A DNA stretch of 64,000 bases from Syngnathus acus (taxonomy: Eukaryota > Chordata > Actinopteri > Syngnathiformes > Syngnathidae): positions 3,837,104 to 3,901,103 of the forward strand of contig NC_051105.1 of assembly GCF_901709675.1 (NCBI RefSeq), given 5' to 3'. Under the pieces are notes generated by a model. The model was not told the DNA's origin, did not search any database, and worked only from the letters and a program-made list of their open reading frames with translations. Positions within the stretch are counted from its first letter, which is position 1; every line of letters starts with the position of its first letter. Positions 13,732 through 24,968 of this stretch are shown here, in pieces. The position numbers and the translations under genes are program-made.

Positions 13732-14036
13732 TGGATGGATGGATGGATGGATGGATGGATGGATGGATGGATAAGCGTTGAATTTTACCAGGAAATCGAG
13801 CTCTTCTTCTTTTCTTGTGACCTCTTTGTCAGTCTCAACTGTCAACTTATCTTCAACTTATCGTCCGTCCGTCCATCCATCCGTCCACCCTATCCATCCA
13901 TCCATCCATCCATCCATCCATCCATCCATCCATCCATCCATCCATCCATCCATCCATCCATCCATCCATCCATCCATCCATCCATCCATCCATCCATCCA
14001 TCCATCCATCCATCCATCCATCCATCCATCCATCCA
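13732..14036. repeat. (GGAT)n - unique spacer - (CATC)n compound repeat, module copy 1
   Basis: A (GGAT)n array at 13732-13772 is followed by a spacer module at 13771-13890 (ataagcgttgaattttacc... ending in gtccgtcc) and then about 36 units of (ATCC)n at 13891-14036. The two arrays are reverse complements and could pair as a long hairpin. The spacer recurs at 19111 beside another long (CATC)n array. Peptide frames of SIHP or MDGW repeats across it are artefacts. Confidence 0.92.
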
Positions 14037-14347
14037 ACCAGTCTTTTTTAGATTGTCTGTACGTAGTCGCGGTTGCTCCTCAGTCAGAAGAACTACCTGG
14101 ATTGGTTGAAATCCTGTTACAGGTTGGATATGAACACGGCGAGGATTGATCCCGTGTAATATCCACGGCAATCAGATACTAAGTGAACTCCTACATCAGC
14201 AGTGGGTTCAGTTTAGGAAATGCTGGTCTGGATCGTACCCTTTTAGGGTCAGAAATTAACTCCCAGTTGTTTGTGACAGACATATGTGTTTACTTCTACG
14301 CAGGATCTAACTTAACATGCATACGCCTCCTCTTTGTCCCTTCACAG

Positions 14348-14430
14348 GCCGCCGAAGAGACAGGATGTTAATGCTTGACGGAATGCCTGCAGTCCGAGTC
14401 AAAGCCGAGCCCCTGGAATCGCAACAAGGG
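14348..14430 (+). CDS. klf12: klf12 coding exon (N-terminal MLMLDGMPAVRVK segment)
   Basis: The exon starts after ccttcacag (acceptor AG 14346-14347) and ends before gtaagc (donor 14431). The reading frame gives RRRDR and then MLMLDGMPAVRVKAEPLESQQG. This aligns with mammalian KLF12 RMLMLDGMPAVRVKTELLESEQG, so the identification is firm. The first two bases complete a codon begun in an upstream exon, and the exon ends in phase 0. Bases 14398-14409 encode VKAE, a psi-K-x-E SUMO-acceptor consensus at the position of mammalian VKTE. The ATG at 14365 has A at -3 and could serve as an internal start. In mammals translation begins one exon earlier. The five residues before that ATG (RRRDR) differ from mammalian FENR, so either the acceptor position or the N-terminus has diverged. 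Confidence 0.93.
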
Positions 14431-17400
14431 GTAAGCGAGCAGTTGTTTTCCAGACGATTCCCCATTTCCCTCACCACCCCCCTCTTGCTTTCCTCTCCTT
14501 CGTTCCCCCTCCCGGCAATGGGCAGATAATCACTCCCAGGCTTGAGCAAGTGAGCCAGACAGCGAGCGTGGGGGCTATGAGGAGTGGTCGGAGAGCATGG
14601 TAGCGAGGAGGAAGAGAAGGAGAGCCACAGCTGGGACAGGAATGCATTAGCAAGGAGGAGGTGGTTTTCGGGGCTAGTTGGGGGGATTGTCATCAGGGAG
14701 GCTGGGTCACATGAGAAACTCTGAATCTACTACAGTATCTCTTCGCATCTTTACATTCCCCCATTGATCCTCCCCTTGCCCTTCTGTCTTCCAAACACAT
14801 GAATAATCTTCCTCTTGTGCGCACACATCCACGCAAACACAATCCTCCTCTTCCTCCGAAGAACACTATCACAGCTCCATCTCTTCCTCAACTCCCCCCA
14901 CACTCTCCCGTCACGCCTTCTATCGCCAAGTATGAATCACTGACGCAATTGGAGCCACTCGCTAAACTCCTGCCGGGCGCCATTGTCTCTAAAAGCGAGT
15001 TCGCTATTAGTTGGGTCGGGTTTATAACGATGTTAATTCACGCAGGCTTAGCATGGCCCTTGTAGCGTATCAGAGCTCTCTGGTCCAGCATACCTATAAA
15101 TAAAGTGGTCTTGTTATGGAGAAGCTGTTGCTAGGCTACAGAGGCTTTGTGTTGCTGCCACAGCTGTGTGAGTGTGTGCGTGTTTGTGTGCGTGCGTGTG
15201 TGTGTGCGTCACATGTGCAGGTCACCACGTTTCTGTAATAATGATGCATTATTGTTCAATTCCTTTTGATTTAAAATCGGATCTGTGATTGAGTAACGTT
15301 TAAATATGCTCAAAAAATTACTTATAATAATCTTTTTCTTGTAAATTATATTTTATCACAGAAATGTTGCAGGTGGGCAAAGCCCAAGTTGAGTCACATG
15401 GAAGAATAGTGCAAATTGTCAAATATCTCACATTGCAAAAATTGGAATTGAACCTATAATGTCCATTTAGAAGGCTCCTCTGATCATGAGCTGAACAAAG
15501 CTAAAATATTTCCAACAGAGCCCCAATATATTTTTTGGTAGCTATTAAATCCTTTTACGTAATTTCATAAGCCAGCCTCCCCAAGTTATCAAGGTTTGTA
15601 GTCAGGAAGTCCGACTCAAGTTTAATGCGACTCACCTCATCTTCATTCCTGTGGTTCAAAAGATCGGTTCCGCCCTTGAGCAGGGTTATTTGTCAGAATC
15701 CGAAGTGATGCTAATGAACTTACGGATGCTATGAAACCTACAGGTGATCACGAGAGGCTTATTTTTAGATGACCATGTGTTGTGTATACATCACACCAGT
15801 TGCTCGTATATTAGAATTTTCCGATCTCAAGATGTCGTGCTACGACTCCAATGAGGATTTTTTGCTGTGTCTCTGTCAGAAACGCTGCTTTCTATGAAAG
15901 CCACTAATGCATGATTTTAGTTAAGCATCACTTAAGAGTCTCGTTGTCAAAATGAAGCAGAGGTCATTCCATTCGTGGGTGCATGTTGCATGGGAAGAAC
16001 ACTAGATCCTTGTAGCCAGATGGGTTATCTTAGGTCTTGAGGAAATGTTTGGTCGCAAACAGTAGGTACCACTTGCTGATAAGAAATCTCATCTGAGCAC
16101 TTAAGTGAGGCAGCAGGTGGTTCCTCTCCGGGTCTTTCTGGCTGTTTTGCTCACTACCGCGCCTCAAGGCTTTTGAACTCCTCTGAAGTCACCCTCCATT
16201 CGTGCAGCGATGTCAATCTGGATGCAACCCCAAGCAGCTTTGAAGTGCGCCGAGATCCAATCTCCCGCCCCAAATGACTGCGCCTCCCCGTTGCAGGGCA
16301 GACAGGCCGTGACAAAAATGTGGTCTTCATTTGGGTGGCAGGGAGCCAAAGCTGGAAATATGGCCTGCCTTGTTAGACCCTTCCCCCCAAAAGAGGCTGG
16401 AAAATGTGACCTGCTAACCAGTATCGCCTATTAAAGACAATGGCACCAGCACCGAGGCGAGTAGGCGGATCGAGTGCATCTTTATGTGTGTGTGTGTGCG
16501 TGAGAGAAGTGGAGGTTGTGTCCGTCATAATGAGAGTGCAGGTGGTTTCATTTTTTCCGTTTCTCTTGGTTGATATAAAAGCCCGCCGTTTGTTTTTGTC
16601 ATTGGACAAAAGATATTTCTGAAGGTTAAATTAATTGATTCGTCTTTTTAGTCTTTTTTTCCAAGTTACTGATATCTTATTGTCCCGACCAGTCACTTGT
16701 TCAGCAGAATACTGTTCAGTAATGCTGGCTGGAGGAGTTGTGCCTATAGGCCATACTAAAGCTGACATACAGGTATTACGGACTTTTTTGAGAAAGATCA
16801 TATCGATCCATAATATTTTTTTTAATACATTTAACTTTTATCTGATCTAATTCGCGCAAAACATCAATTGATCCTGGATTATTGACGCTTGTCTAAAACA
16901 AAGTGAATCCCATCAACTTTCCTTGTCAGTAAACGAGAGAAAATTTGTGATTTACTTGTGATTGTTGAGATATTTGCCCTGTGGCAGGACTTTTTAGCTA
17001 CATAGGGTTCTTGGGATTTGACTAAGTCATGGCTATGGTCACCCCTTGCCCACTTGTAGCTCCACCCCTGACAGTTCAAATCTATTTCTTAATATATACT
17101 GTACATCATCTATATGACAATGTTCCTGTTCCTTATCACCTCCAACAATTTGAAACGAAATGACGATAAAAAGTCCGTTCATAAGGACTACAGATACTGT
17201 TGTAATAGTACGACTAATTATAATAATTGATTTTGAATTAGAGATGCTCCAGAATGCTGGTTGGGTGGTTGCGTTTAAAGGCCATATGGGCAATATTTGT
17301 TTTTTGTGAAAATGCTTAGTGGGTGGCTCTGTGAAGCGGACCATAACCACACGCCATAAACCTTGACCCAACGGCGTGGAACCTGAGGTGAACCCGTCAA

Positions 17401-18540
17401 GGATGGTGGCGGGGTTTGTTTTTCACTGACGAGGGCGTTATTGTGTAAACAAGCGTTTTGATTCTATTCATGAGCTGGTAACATTTCCTGTAGGCTGAGT
17501 ATACAAGCTTGGTGTATAAATAGTAAGCTACTACAAAAATAAAAAAAAGAACAGCGAACACGCGGTACTTGGAAGGAAAAAAAAAAAAACTCAATTCACT
17601 ACTCGCAGCCAGCATTACATAAGCAGAATAAAATGTGAAGTGGGGGTGAAAAGCCATAGCGGGGCACATTTTTCATGGCTAGCTTTTCCTTCTAGATTTA
17701 ATAAGCTTTACACGTACAATTAGTTAAAAGAAAAAAAATAAATAGTGCCGAATGAGCTCCCTCCCCGATGGGCCTGTGAAAGGCCTTACTGTTAGGATCA
17801 TGACTTGTTGCACCCCTGCCACACGTGACACGCTGTGGACAAAGATCACTTGAAATACCCAAGGTTTGTGGGTAAACAAGTTTGTGATGCGTTCAGGGTC
17901 ACATCGGAGCGCCTCTCTTACAGCGGCGCTGAGAGAGAAAGAGAGGGGAGACGGGCAGGAAATTGAGCCCATATGATCCTTTTTTTCCACAAAGGAGATT
18001 TAAAGGGGGCTGGGGGGGGTGCAATACACAGAGGGACATTACTAGGGGGGAGTGATGGAAAACAGGAGGAAACGAGAGGCGGAACAACGCAGGGAGGGAA
18101 AGAGAGGAGATGATGAAAGGTTACAAGTGCTGAGTGACACTATCTTTATTACGTCGTCAAATGTTCCTTAGCGGTTTGGACAAAGTTGTAGCAAGAATTC
18201 TATCATTTTTGAAATATGTCCATACTGAGGCTCAATGATGCCCCTCTGACAACTCATCAGTAAACTTGTCATAGTCAAGATATTATTGATTTTATAGATA
18301 CTATACATATACTGGTGGTGCAGTTTTCACCGTAGGGTCTAATAATAATTTTTTTTTATAAGTTTTACCTAAAAAACAATATTCAAAGTTGTTAAACGAA
18401 TACTAGCAATTTTGAAATGTCCAATCACAATTCGTCATTTCTGTTAGAATGCTTATTATTTTAAAAGCTGACACTCAAATTCTCCTCAGTAGTTTTTGCA
18501 CATAGCAAGAGAATCATTTTTGGTAAATCATTTTTTAAAC

Positions 18541-18810
18541 ACAGTTGACCCCTCGCATATTTGCGCCTCGGCACCCACACTGACATATTTGAGAATTTAT
18601 TTTCAATGGGTTTTTTTTTCATATTTTTGGAGCTTTTTTATTTCCATTTTTTCAAATTTTCTGTGTTTATATACTTTCACAGAATGATTTGTGTCTTAAA
18701 AAAAGAAGCCCCAGCACATTGCATGTCAATTATATGTGGAGTTTCGCTATTCGTGGGATGGCCTGGTTGCTATCTCCCATGAATAGTCGGGTGTTTGACT
18801 GTACAGGCAA
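18541..18810. mobile_element. Decayed MITE-like element with diverged terminal inverted repeats
   Basis: The left end cagttgacccctcgcatat and the right end (reverse complement tacagtcaaacacccgactat) are imperfect inverted repeats. The interior contains gtggagtttcgctattcgtggg. The ends resemble pogo/Tigger-type CAGTTGACCC termini, but divergence makes the class uncertain. Confidence 0.5.
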
Positions 18811-19110
18811 CAATGAATGCTTGTATTAGCTGTGGTCAAAAGTGGCATGAATTGCCCAAAGTCATATTAAGAATAAGGTTTATTTTAAGAGACAAAGGAC
18901 AGTGGGAGAATTAACATTTTAAACAACCATTCTACTTCTTTCCATAGTGTCCTTATTTTGTGCATACTCAGAATATTAACAGAGCAGTTTAAGGCTTCTT
19001 TGAAACAGTCACAAATTTGAACAAATCCCCAAACTTCTAAGAATTTAATGAATTCAGCCATAAGAATGCTTTTTATTTTGTAAACCGAAAATTTGAATTC
19101 GGTGCACCAC

Positions 19111-19361
19111 ATAACCGTTGAATTTCACCAGGAAATCGAGCTCTTCTTCTTTTTTCCTTTGACCTCTTTGTCAGTCTCAACTGTCAACTTATCTTCAACT
19201 TATCGTCCGTCCATCCGTCCACCCTATCCATCCATCCATCCATCCATCCATCCATCCATCCATCCATCCATCCATCCATCCATCCATCCATCCATCCATC
19301 CATCCATCCATCCATCCATCCATCCATCCATCCATCCATCCATCCATCCATCCATCCATCC
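19111..19361. repeat. Module copy 2 plus long (CATC)n array
   Basis: The module at 19111-19224 (ataaccgttgaatttcacc... gtccaccc) nearly duplicates 13771-13890, followed by about 34 units of (ATCC)n at 19225-19361. It lacks the upstream (GGAT)n of copy 1. It ends about 75 bp before the acceptor of the largest klf12 exon. Confidence 0.92.
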
Positions 19362-19435
19362 CACAACTATTGTTTTTCAAAGCTAAGACATCCAGACCCA
19401 AATATTTAAAGAAAAATGCATCTGTTCTTCCACAG

Positions 19436-19961
19436 TCACCCAAAGTGCGGCCTTATTCCGCGATGGACGGCGTTCCCTTCTTCCTCAGCAGAGTGAAACC
19501 CGAACCTCCTGAAGACCTGCTCGCCCACGACCTGCACTTCCACACGCAGACTGAGCCGGTGGACCTGTCAATCAACAAGCACCGCCCCTCATCATCCTCC
19601 ACCACTACGTCATCCTCCTCGCCGCTGCGATCCGCCTTCTCGCCATCCTCTCTGTCGTCGTCGTCCTCTTCGTCCTCGCCGTCGGTTATCACCTCGGCGT
19701 CGTCGGTGCTCTCGCCGGGCCCTCTGGTGGCGCCCGGGATGAGAGGTCAGCCATATTTGCACATCCTGCACTCTGTGCCGCCGCCTCCGTCCAGCCCGCT
19801 GGGCCTGCAGGGCGCCGGAAAGCTGGGTGGGCGCGTACACCGCATCCCGGTGGTGGTGCAGTCGCTGCCGCTCATGTACACCACGGCCGTGCGTTCACCC
19901 TCCAGCCTCAACAACGCCATCATGCTACCTCTGCTGGACGACGCCAAGAGCCAGGGAAAAG
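19436..19961 (+). CDS. klf12: klf12 coding exon (repression domain, PVDLS and Ser-rich region)
   Basis: The largest coding exon (526 nt) runs from acceptor ttccacag to donor gtgaga (19962). It starts in phase 0 and ends one base into a codon. In order it encodes [20 protein letters not shown] (19493-19504), a second SUMO consensus followed by PPED as in mammalian [20 protein letters not shown], with the CtBP-binding PVDLS at 19556-19570; a Ser/Thr/Pro-rich low-complexity tract at about 19586-19730; VITSASS and [10 protein letters not shown]; then [21 protein letters not shown] and [11 protein letters not shown], matching mammalian [21 protein letters not shown] and LLEDGRGHGK. It is much more GC-rich than its flanking introns. 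In the KLF3/8/12 group the PVDLS motif recruits CtBP corepressor, and this exon supplies most of the repression module. Confidence 0.97.
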
Positions 19962-20004
19962 GTGAGACCAGTGCACTGAAAACATACGTGCCAGAACAAA
20001 TAAG

Positions 20005-20177
20005 TACCGTAATTTTCGGACTATAAGTCGCACCGGAGTATAAGTCGCACCAGCCATAAAATGCCCAAAAAAGTGAAAAAAAACATATATATGTATATAA
20101 GTCGCTCCTGAGTATAAGTCGCCCCCCCACCCAAACTATGAAAAAAAACCGCGACTTATAGTCCGAAAATTACGGTA
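20005..20177. mobile_element. Palindromic MITE (TACCGTAATTTTCGGACTAT ends)
   Basis: The outer 27 bp at each end (20005-20031 and 20151-20177) are perfect inverted repeats. Internal ATAAGTCGC motifs recur four times. The flanks can be read as a TA duplication or as AAGT/AAGT around a slightly shorter element. It is a common teleost non-autonomous DNA element; superfamily not assigned. There is no coding capacity. Confidence 0.85.
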
Positions 20178-20330
20178 AGTCAAACCTTTACAAGAAGGCC
20201 TATTGAAAATATTTCTTGTGTGTCTTAGGTTGCAGACTTTTCTGACAAAACTCATTTATGCGGAACAATTCTGTCTGAAATTTAGTGAGGAGTTGTCCTC
20301 TTTCATTTTTGCCATGGTAATTTGAAGGGC

Positions 20331-20396
20331 CTGACCGATATGAAAGTTTTGAGGCCGATGAGACAAAAAACGATGACCGATTAATCGGACAAATAA
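20331..20396. repeat. Interspersed repeat fragment (GACCGATTAATCGG)
   Basis: The pieces gggcctgaccgatatgaaag, gaggccgatgag and gaccgattaatcggac match the recurring pattern of a common fish interspersed repeat. It is only a fragment, and the class is unknown. Confidence 0.45.
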
Positions 20397-22072
20397 TTCC
20401 AAGAATCCATACTGAATATATATATTTTTTTGTCACGTCCAACAAATATATTAATTGAATATATAACATTTGACTCTTTTAAAATACTTTGCCCTTCAGT
20501 ATTTGTTTAATTTTTAAACAGACATTTGGGGTAAAGAATGCCACAAAATATGCATTTAAAAGCATTAAAACTTTTGGGAAAAGGTTCTGTCCGTGTTCCG
20601 CTCTAGAGGAGATGCTTCCCTTCGGAGGTGAACAAGTTATTAGGTGTTGTTTGTTGCCTTTTATTCCAGGTAGCACTAGCGAAGCAGCAAACATCCGTAG
20701 CAATGTCATGCAGGGTGTGACTGCTTCTCTCTCTTTGGGTGGGGCTTTTACTGCCAACCACGGGAGGGAACCTACACTGGCCGCTCTTGTCCACCCCCCT
20801 CGCCATACACAGAGCGAGTGTTCATTTTTCTAAAAGAGGTTGCTTCTGGTCACATCCTGCAAGGATGGACATTTAGGCTTCTTACCCGTGAACGTAGCCT
20901 ACATACGAGTACACAAGCAGGGCTGTGTAATTAGCTCTGGGTGGGGTCATCCTCAGAGATACTTGTGAATATCTGTGGGAGAAAAAATAGGACAGGAAAA
21001 TCAAGACTTGTATAACAGGGTGTGGATGCATATTGAAGATGGGTGGCACTCACACATACACAAAGTGAAGTTGACACCAAAAAAATACTTTTCATGCAGT
21101 AGCGGCCAGTAGACACTTTAAGCTTTCAAAATGAAAAAAAAAAACCAAATGATGAGAATGCTGATATTTGATTGATTGACATTCTCATCAGCATCTTGCA
21201 GTGATCGGCCAACACATTTTATTCTGGCACACTGGTTGACCTCTGATTTGTTTAAATTTTGAAAATGTTCCAATTGGAAGTAGCTTTGGTTGAAACTGCT
21301 GTCATCTTAAAATCTTAAATTAACTGCGGAGGGAATGTTTTATGTAACATTTCAACATTGCTGACTCCCGTACAAGTGCATTAATAAGTTAACCACTGTT
21401 GGAAGTAACACATGAAAGAATACAATCTCAACTTTAATGACAATTGAAATGTGGTGTGATAAAAGAAAAACGCACCAAGCCTTTGCTGCTGGCTAAAATG
21501 AGGTGTGATGACAGCTGCCGTGATATGATTACTTCATACCTGTAGAAGATGTTTCTTCTTTTGGAATAAGTGTTGCAAAAAAAAAAAAAAAAAGTTTATC
21601 TAAGTTGCTCACTGAACTCAAGTGCACTCATATTTGGCCTGTCGTCATGCATGACCCTTATACACATACGATGATACGTGTGTATGATTCGTGTGTTATT
21701 TTCCAAACTTGTTCATCCCTGTTAAAAACCCGTATCCAAATAATTATGTTTTTTGTGACTTGGACAGATTAATGGCATTTGAATTCATTTCAATGAGGAC
21801 AATGCATTAGCGTTATGAGCTTGCTTACAGAATGAAATTTGTGAGGGCTACTATTGCATTTGTCAAAAGGCATTTTTTTTTGTTAGTGAAGCTGATATAG
21901 GCTCTCGACATATGCATTAACCATACGGCCCGAGAAATAAGTATGTACCTGTAAGCATCTCCGCCTATTTGACTCACTTTAAAGCCGATGACAGCAACAC
22001 AACAGGGTGCAGTGATGCAAGTCGTATGAAAAGCTTTTAACATAGATACAAAAACACTTTGCCCACAAGCGC

Positions 22073-22130
22073 ACACACACACACACACATCCACACGCCC
22101 ACAAGCGCACACACACATACACACACAGGT
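22073..22130. repeat. Interrupted (CA)n microsatellite
   Basis: Two CA blocks, each introduced by cccacaagcgcaca, form a small tandem duplication of the block. Confidence 0.85.
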
Positions 22131-22199
22131 CGGCCATCCTCTTTAAGAGAGGGCGGATACACTTCCTTTTCACTGCTGCCTCCCTGTCTCCCGCAGCAG

Positions 22200-22213
22200 G
22201 TTGCCATGGAAAC
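22200..22213. promoter_or_regulatory. X-box-like site (GTTGCCATGGAAAC)
   Basis: One mismatch from the RFX consensus GTTRCCATGGYAAC, in klf12 intron sequence next to the CA repeats. Weaker than the site at 11236. Confidence 0.3.
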
Positions 22214-23522
22214 AGGGCATGACTGCTAACAACAGGAGAGAGAGAAAGAAAGGAAAGAAATGTGGTGATCTGCCCACCTCTCCAGCACTCATCCTTTGTG
22301 TCCCTCGCTCAAAATGCACCCCCCCACTCCTCAACGCACCTCACATTTCTGCTAATTACAATCCCTAATTGCAGGCTTTCCTTAGGCCAGGCGAGATGGT
22401 GACCCCCCACCACCACACACACACTCACACACACACACCCTCGCCTCCCTCCTTCAAATTGTAGAAGTAGAGAGCTTTAAAAGCAGTCTACTGCTTTATT
22501 TGCTGCTCTTATTATGGGCCGTAATGGTTTCAGTGCCATCCGAGAGGACCCTTGATAGCTTTGAAATTCATATAGAAGAGCCTCAATGGACAATATGTTC
22601 TCTATTGACTGGTTGCCTTAGTATGGGTTTCTTTCAGAATTACTTATAATCAATATTCAATCACCGTACTGTGGAGTAGGTTGTTTGTTCTGAATGTGCT
22701 TCAGAAAAAGTACGATGACATTTGACATGAAAGCTCAAAACATTTTTTTGGTAATCCATTGCCTAACGTCTGACTAAAACCTAACTGTACAAAAATTGAA
22801 GCAATTTTTCCCATCGGAAGTTGGTCACGTAAATCCAGGTAATCATTTAAGACACATGATTATTAGCAAATACAATACAATACATTTTACAGAGAAAAGC
22901 TGGAAGGATTAACTGTACTAAAGAGACTTGAAAAGGAGAAATGGAAATATTTGTTTCCATGGTAGAATGATTCATTTATTTAAATCAATGTGTGGGGTGA
23001 CGCTGACTCAAGAAAACAGTCGATGGGATGCTTAGTGTGTTTCCACCAGAACAAAAACCCAACAAATGTCCAAAAAAATAGGCTTTCGCTGAGTAACTTA
23101 AACTTGCATGGTCAACTTTGTAGACCTTGATATGGTCGCTCCACAATGTTTTGCGCGTGAATATGACTCTATAATAGTCCTTTTTATTTTTTAGAACTTC
23201 ACCTGAACATAAGTTGAAATGTAGTGGTGTTATTGTGTAACATTATTCTACTCTAATAAACGCATCGCAGAACGGACAGTTATAAACTGAAATTATTTTA
23301 AATTCATGCTAGCGCATTTATCCAAAAATATGTATTCATGAAACAAGATAATAGTTCATTTTGATTGACACTGTTGTAAAAGTCATAAATTAGCAACACA
23401 TAATGTGAACGGAACATTTTGAAAAACTATTTCAAAGAAATATTGTACCGTAACCGTGCCAATACATTTTGATTATCTCTGTTTTTTGCACCACCTTCAT
23501 CACTTTTGTCTGGTCCTCACAG

Positions 23523-23658
23523 CGCACATGGAACTCAACGGCCTGTCTCCGCGTCACATCAAGAGTGACAGCGATGACGACGACCTGCCAAACGTAACGT
23601 TGGACAGCGTCAACGAGACCGGCTCCACGGCATTGTCCATAGCCCGAGCTGTACAAAA
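23523..23658 (+). CDS. klf12: klf12 coding exon (acidic SDSDDDD segment)
   Basis: This 136-nt exon lies between acceptor ggtcctcacag and donor gtgagt at 23659. The leftover G of the preceding exon plus CG forms Ala. The frame then reads HMELNGLSPRHIK, SDSDDDDLPNVTLDSVNETG and STALSIARAVQ, which is nearly the mammalian sequence. It ends two bases (AA) into a codon. Choosing the donor aaaa|gtgagt rather than a site one base later is required for frame with the zinc-finger exon. This linker lies between the repression region and the fingers. Its acidic run is preceded by the IK-S pair seen across the family. Confidence 0.96.
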
Positions 23659-24604
23659 GTGAGTACTACTCTCTTACAAATGTTTCTGTGCATTCTTTTG
23701 TTTGTATTCAATTGAGTGGTTTAGTGTCTTAAAGTACATATAACGTCTGCACATTTACAGTAATGACCAAAACTAATATCTTAACACTTAACATATGCCA
23801 TTACTCATCAAGAGACATTACAGTTCACTACGAAGTCAATCAGCAGCACGTGAATACCTTCTCGGACGAGTTTAAGTGAAAACTCCGAACACGTACATTC
23901 TTTTTCTGTATCATATTAAAGGTGAGGGTTAGCGCTCCAGTGGTCTCTGCAATTTTGACAATCTATTTTTGATATAGCTCTCTTCAATTGTGCAGGTATA
24001 TATGACCCGACAGTTGACAGGTCTATAAACTTAAAATACCTTGTCAATTTCAAGGACAGGTTGACTATTCCATAAAGGTAGGAAATACATTTATAAGAGG
24101 ACGGAGGTGAAAATTTCCCACCTTTGACATAAAAGCTCATATCAATCTACCTTGAAGCTCTTTCCCGCACTGGGCTTGGATGTATTGTGTTGCCGTGCAA
24201 CTGCGTATACAGTCTTACATGGCGGGTATACTTTACGGACTCCCAGCATGGTGAGCCTCAGCCGTGCCAGCCCATCTGTGTTGAATGAAAAGACTCGCCT
24301 CTTGAGTGGATGACAGCTCCGACGCTCTCCTGATGGTAAGCAGGAAGTCGGACAAACCCCCCCGCCCCCCGCACTCCTCCTTAACTGTGGGACAGAGAGC
24401 CAGAACGGTTGCCTGGCCAGACTCAAGTTCATGCCCATCGGATGGTTATTTAGTCTAACTGCGAGGAAAGTATTCCCAAGCTTGTACTAATCTTTCTCAT
24501 GTGCAAACATGATGCGACCAAATAACTTCTGGACCTGAGAATTGCACAGTAACTGTCTATTGACTGGTGATTCACTCTCAACTCAGACAGCTCCCTGCAA
24601 CTTT

Positions 24605-24968
24605 GGGCTGCAGCTTACAATTCTTTTCATAATGGATTAATCTGGCAATTATTTCGTTTTTTTTTTAAATTGACATCTGTTAATTGTGATTCAGTAATTG
24701 TTTGGACTGAAACAGAAAGAAAGGCCGGAATAGATCATAGTTTTCCATAGTAAAAGCAAATGTTTTATTTTGGTTCAACACAAAGATAATCAGTATACTT
24801 TCATGGAAGATTACAGAAATCGGATAATATTTACTATTGAGAAGCTGAAATTCTGAGCATTTGGATAGTATTAAAAAAAATAATCCAAACGAACCATCAA
24901 TTTTCAAAAATAATTAAGGGTTCATTTGATAATTGGTTAGTTGTCGATTAATCGTTGCACCTCAATTG
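24605..24968. repeat. Interspersed repeat with terminal GATTAATC motifs
   Basis: It opens gggctgcagcttacaattct...ttcataatggattaatct and closes gttagttgtcgattaatcgttgcacctc. Both termini match the layout of an abundant fish repeat whose ends read GGGCTGCAACTAA and GATTAATCGTTGCAGCTC. The interior has decayed. Confidence 0.55.

Larger units (their letters stand above)
1..14347 (+). other. klf12: klf12 upstream intron sequence (3' part)
   Basis: No coding exon was recognised here. I looked specifically for a frame matching the mammalian KLF12 N-terminus (MNIHMKRKTIK) and did not find one, so this is most likely a single long intron. It holds a tandem-motif element at 3510-3645, a (TTTTA)n array, SINE fragments at 7461 and 9427, a polypyrimidine block at 8698-8763, an hAT MITE at 9982-10310, a CpG-rich block at 10730-11030, an RFX X-box at 11236-11249, and the (GGAT)n/(CATC)n module at 13732-14036. 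The intron ends in a strong acceptor with a pyrimidine tract ending ccttcacag at 14339-14347. The many short open frames have no recognisable domains. Confidence 0.7.
14431..19435 (+). other. klf12: klf12 intron (5005 bp)
   Basis: It has a consensus donor gtaagc and an acceptor ending ttcttccacag. Contents are a GT-rich stretch at 15165-15210, a short (TG)n at 16484-16500, a decayed MITE-like element at 18541-18810, and the duplicated module with a long (CATC)n array at 19111-19361. That array ends only about 75 bp before the next exon. No other exon was seen. Open frames at 14799-15065 and 16210-16434 lack recognisable domains and are treated as chance. Confidence 0.85.
19962..23522 (+). other. 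klf12: klf12 intron (3561 bp)
   Basis: The donor is gtgaga and the acceptor is ggtcctcacag. A palindromic MITE (20005-20177) starts 44 bp after the exon. A fragment at about 20331-20396 carries a GACCGATTAATCGG motif seen in many fish interspersed repeats. Also present are a poly(A) run at 21577-21593, interrupted (CA)n at 22073-22130 and 22409-22438, and an X-box-like site at 22200-22213. Sequence around 22340-22560 is repeat-free apart from the CA run and could be regulatory. No further exon was seen. Confidence 0.85.

Noticed and set aside
13778-14149. Open frames of repeated SIHP (plus strand) or MDGW (minus strand), also at 19093-19443
   Set aside because: They are translations of the (CATC)n/(GGAT)n microsatellites, open in several frames at once, and have no coding character.
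19453-19840. Minus-strand open frames rich in Asp/Glu or Arg opposite the large klf12 exon
   Set aside because: Shadows of the Ser-rich klf12 coding sequence; the plus-strand frame has splice sites and a clear KLF12 match.
21825-22173. Minus-strand Cys/Val-rich frames
   Set aside because: Translations of interrupted (CA)n repeats.
24241-24320. Possible small klf12 exon ending at catg|gtgagc or gatg|gtaagc
   Set aside because: The donors look good, but the upstream codons do not resemble the missing KLF12 segment and one has a stop in the required phase.
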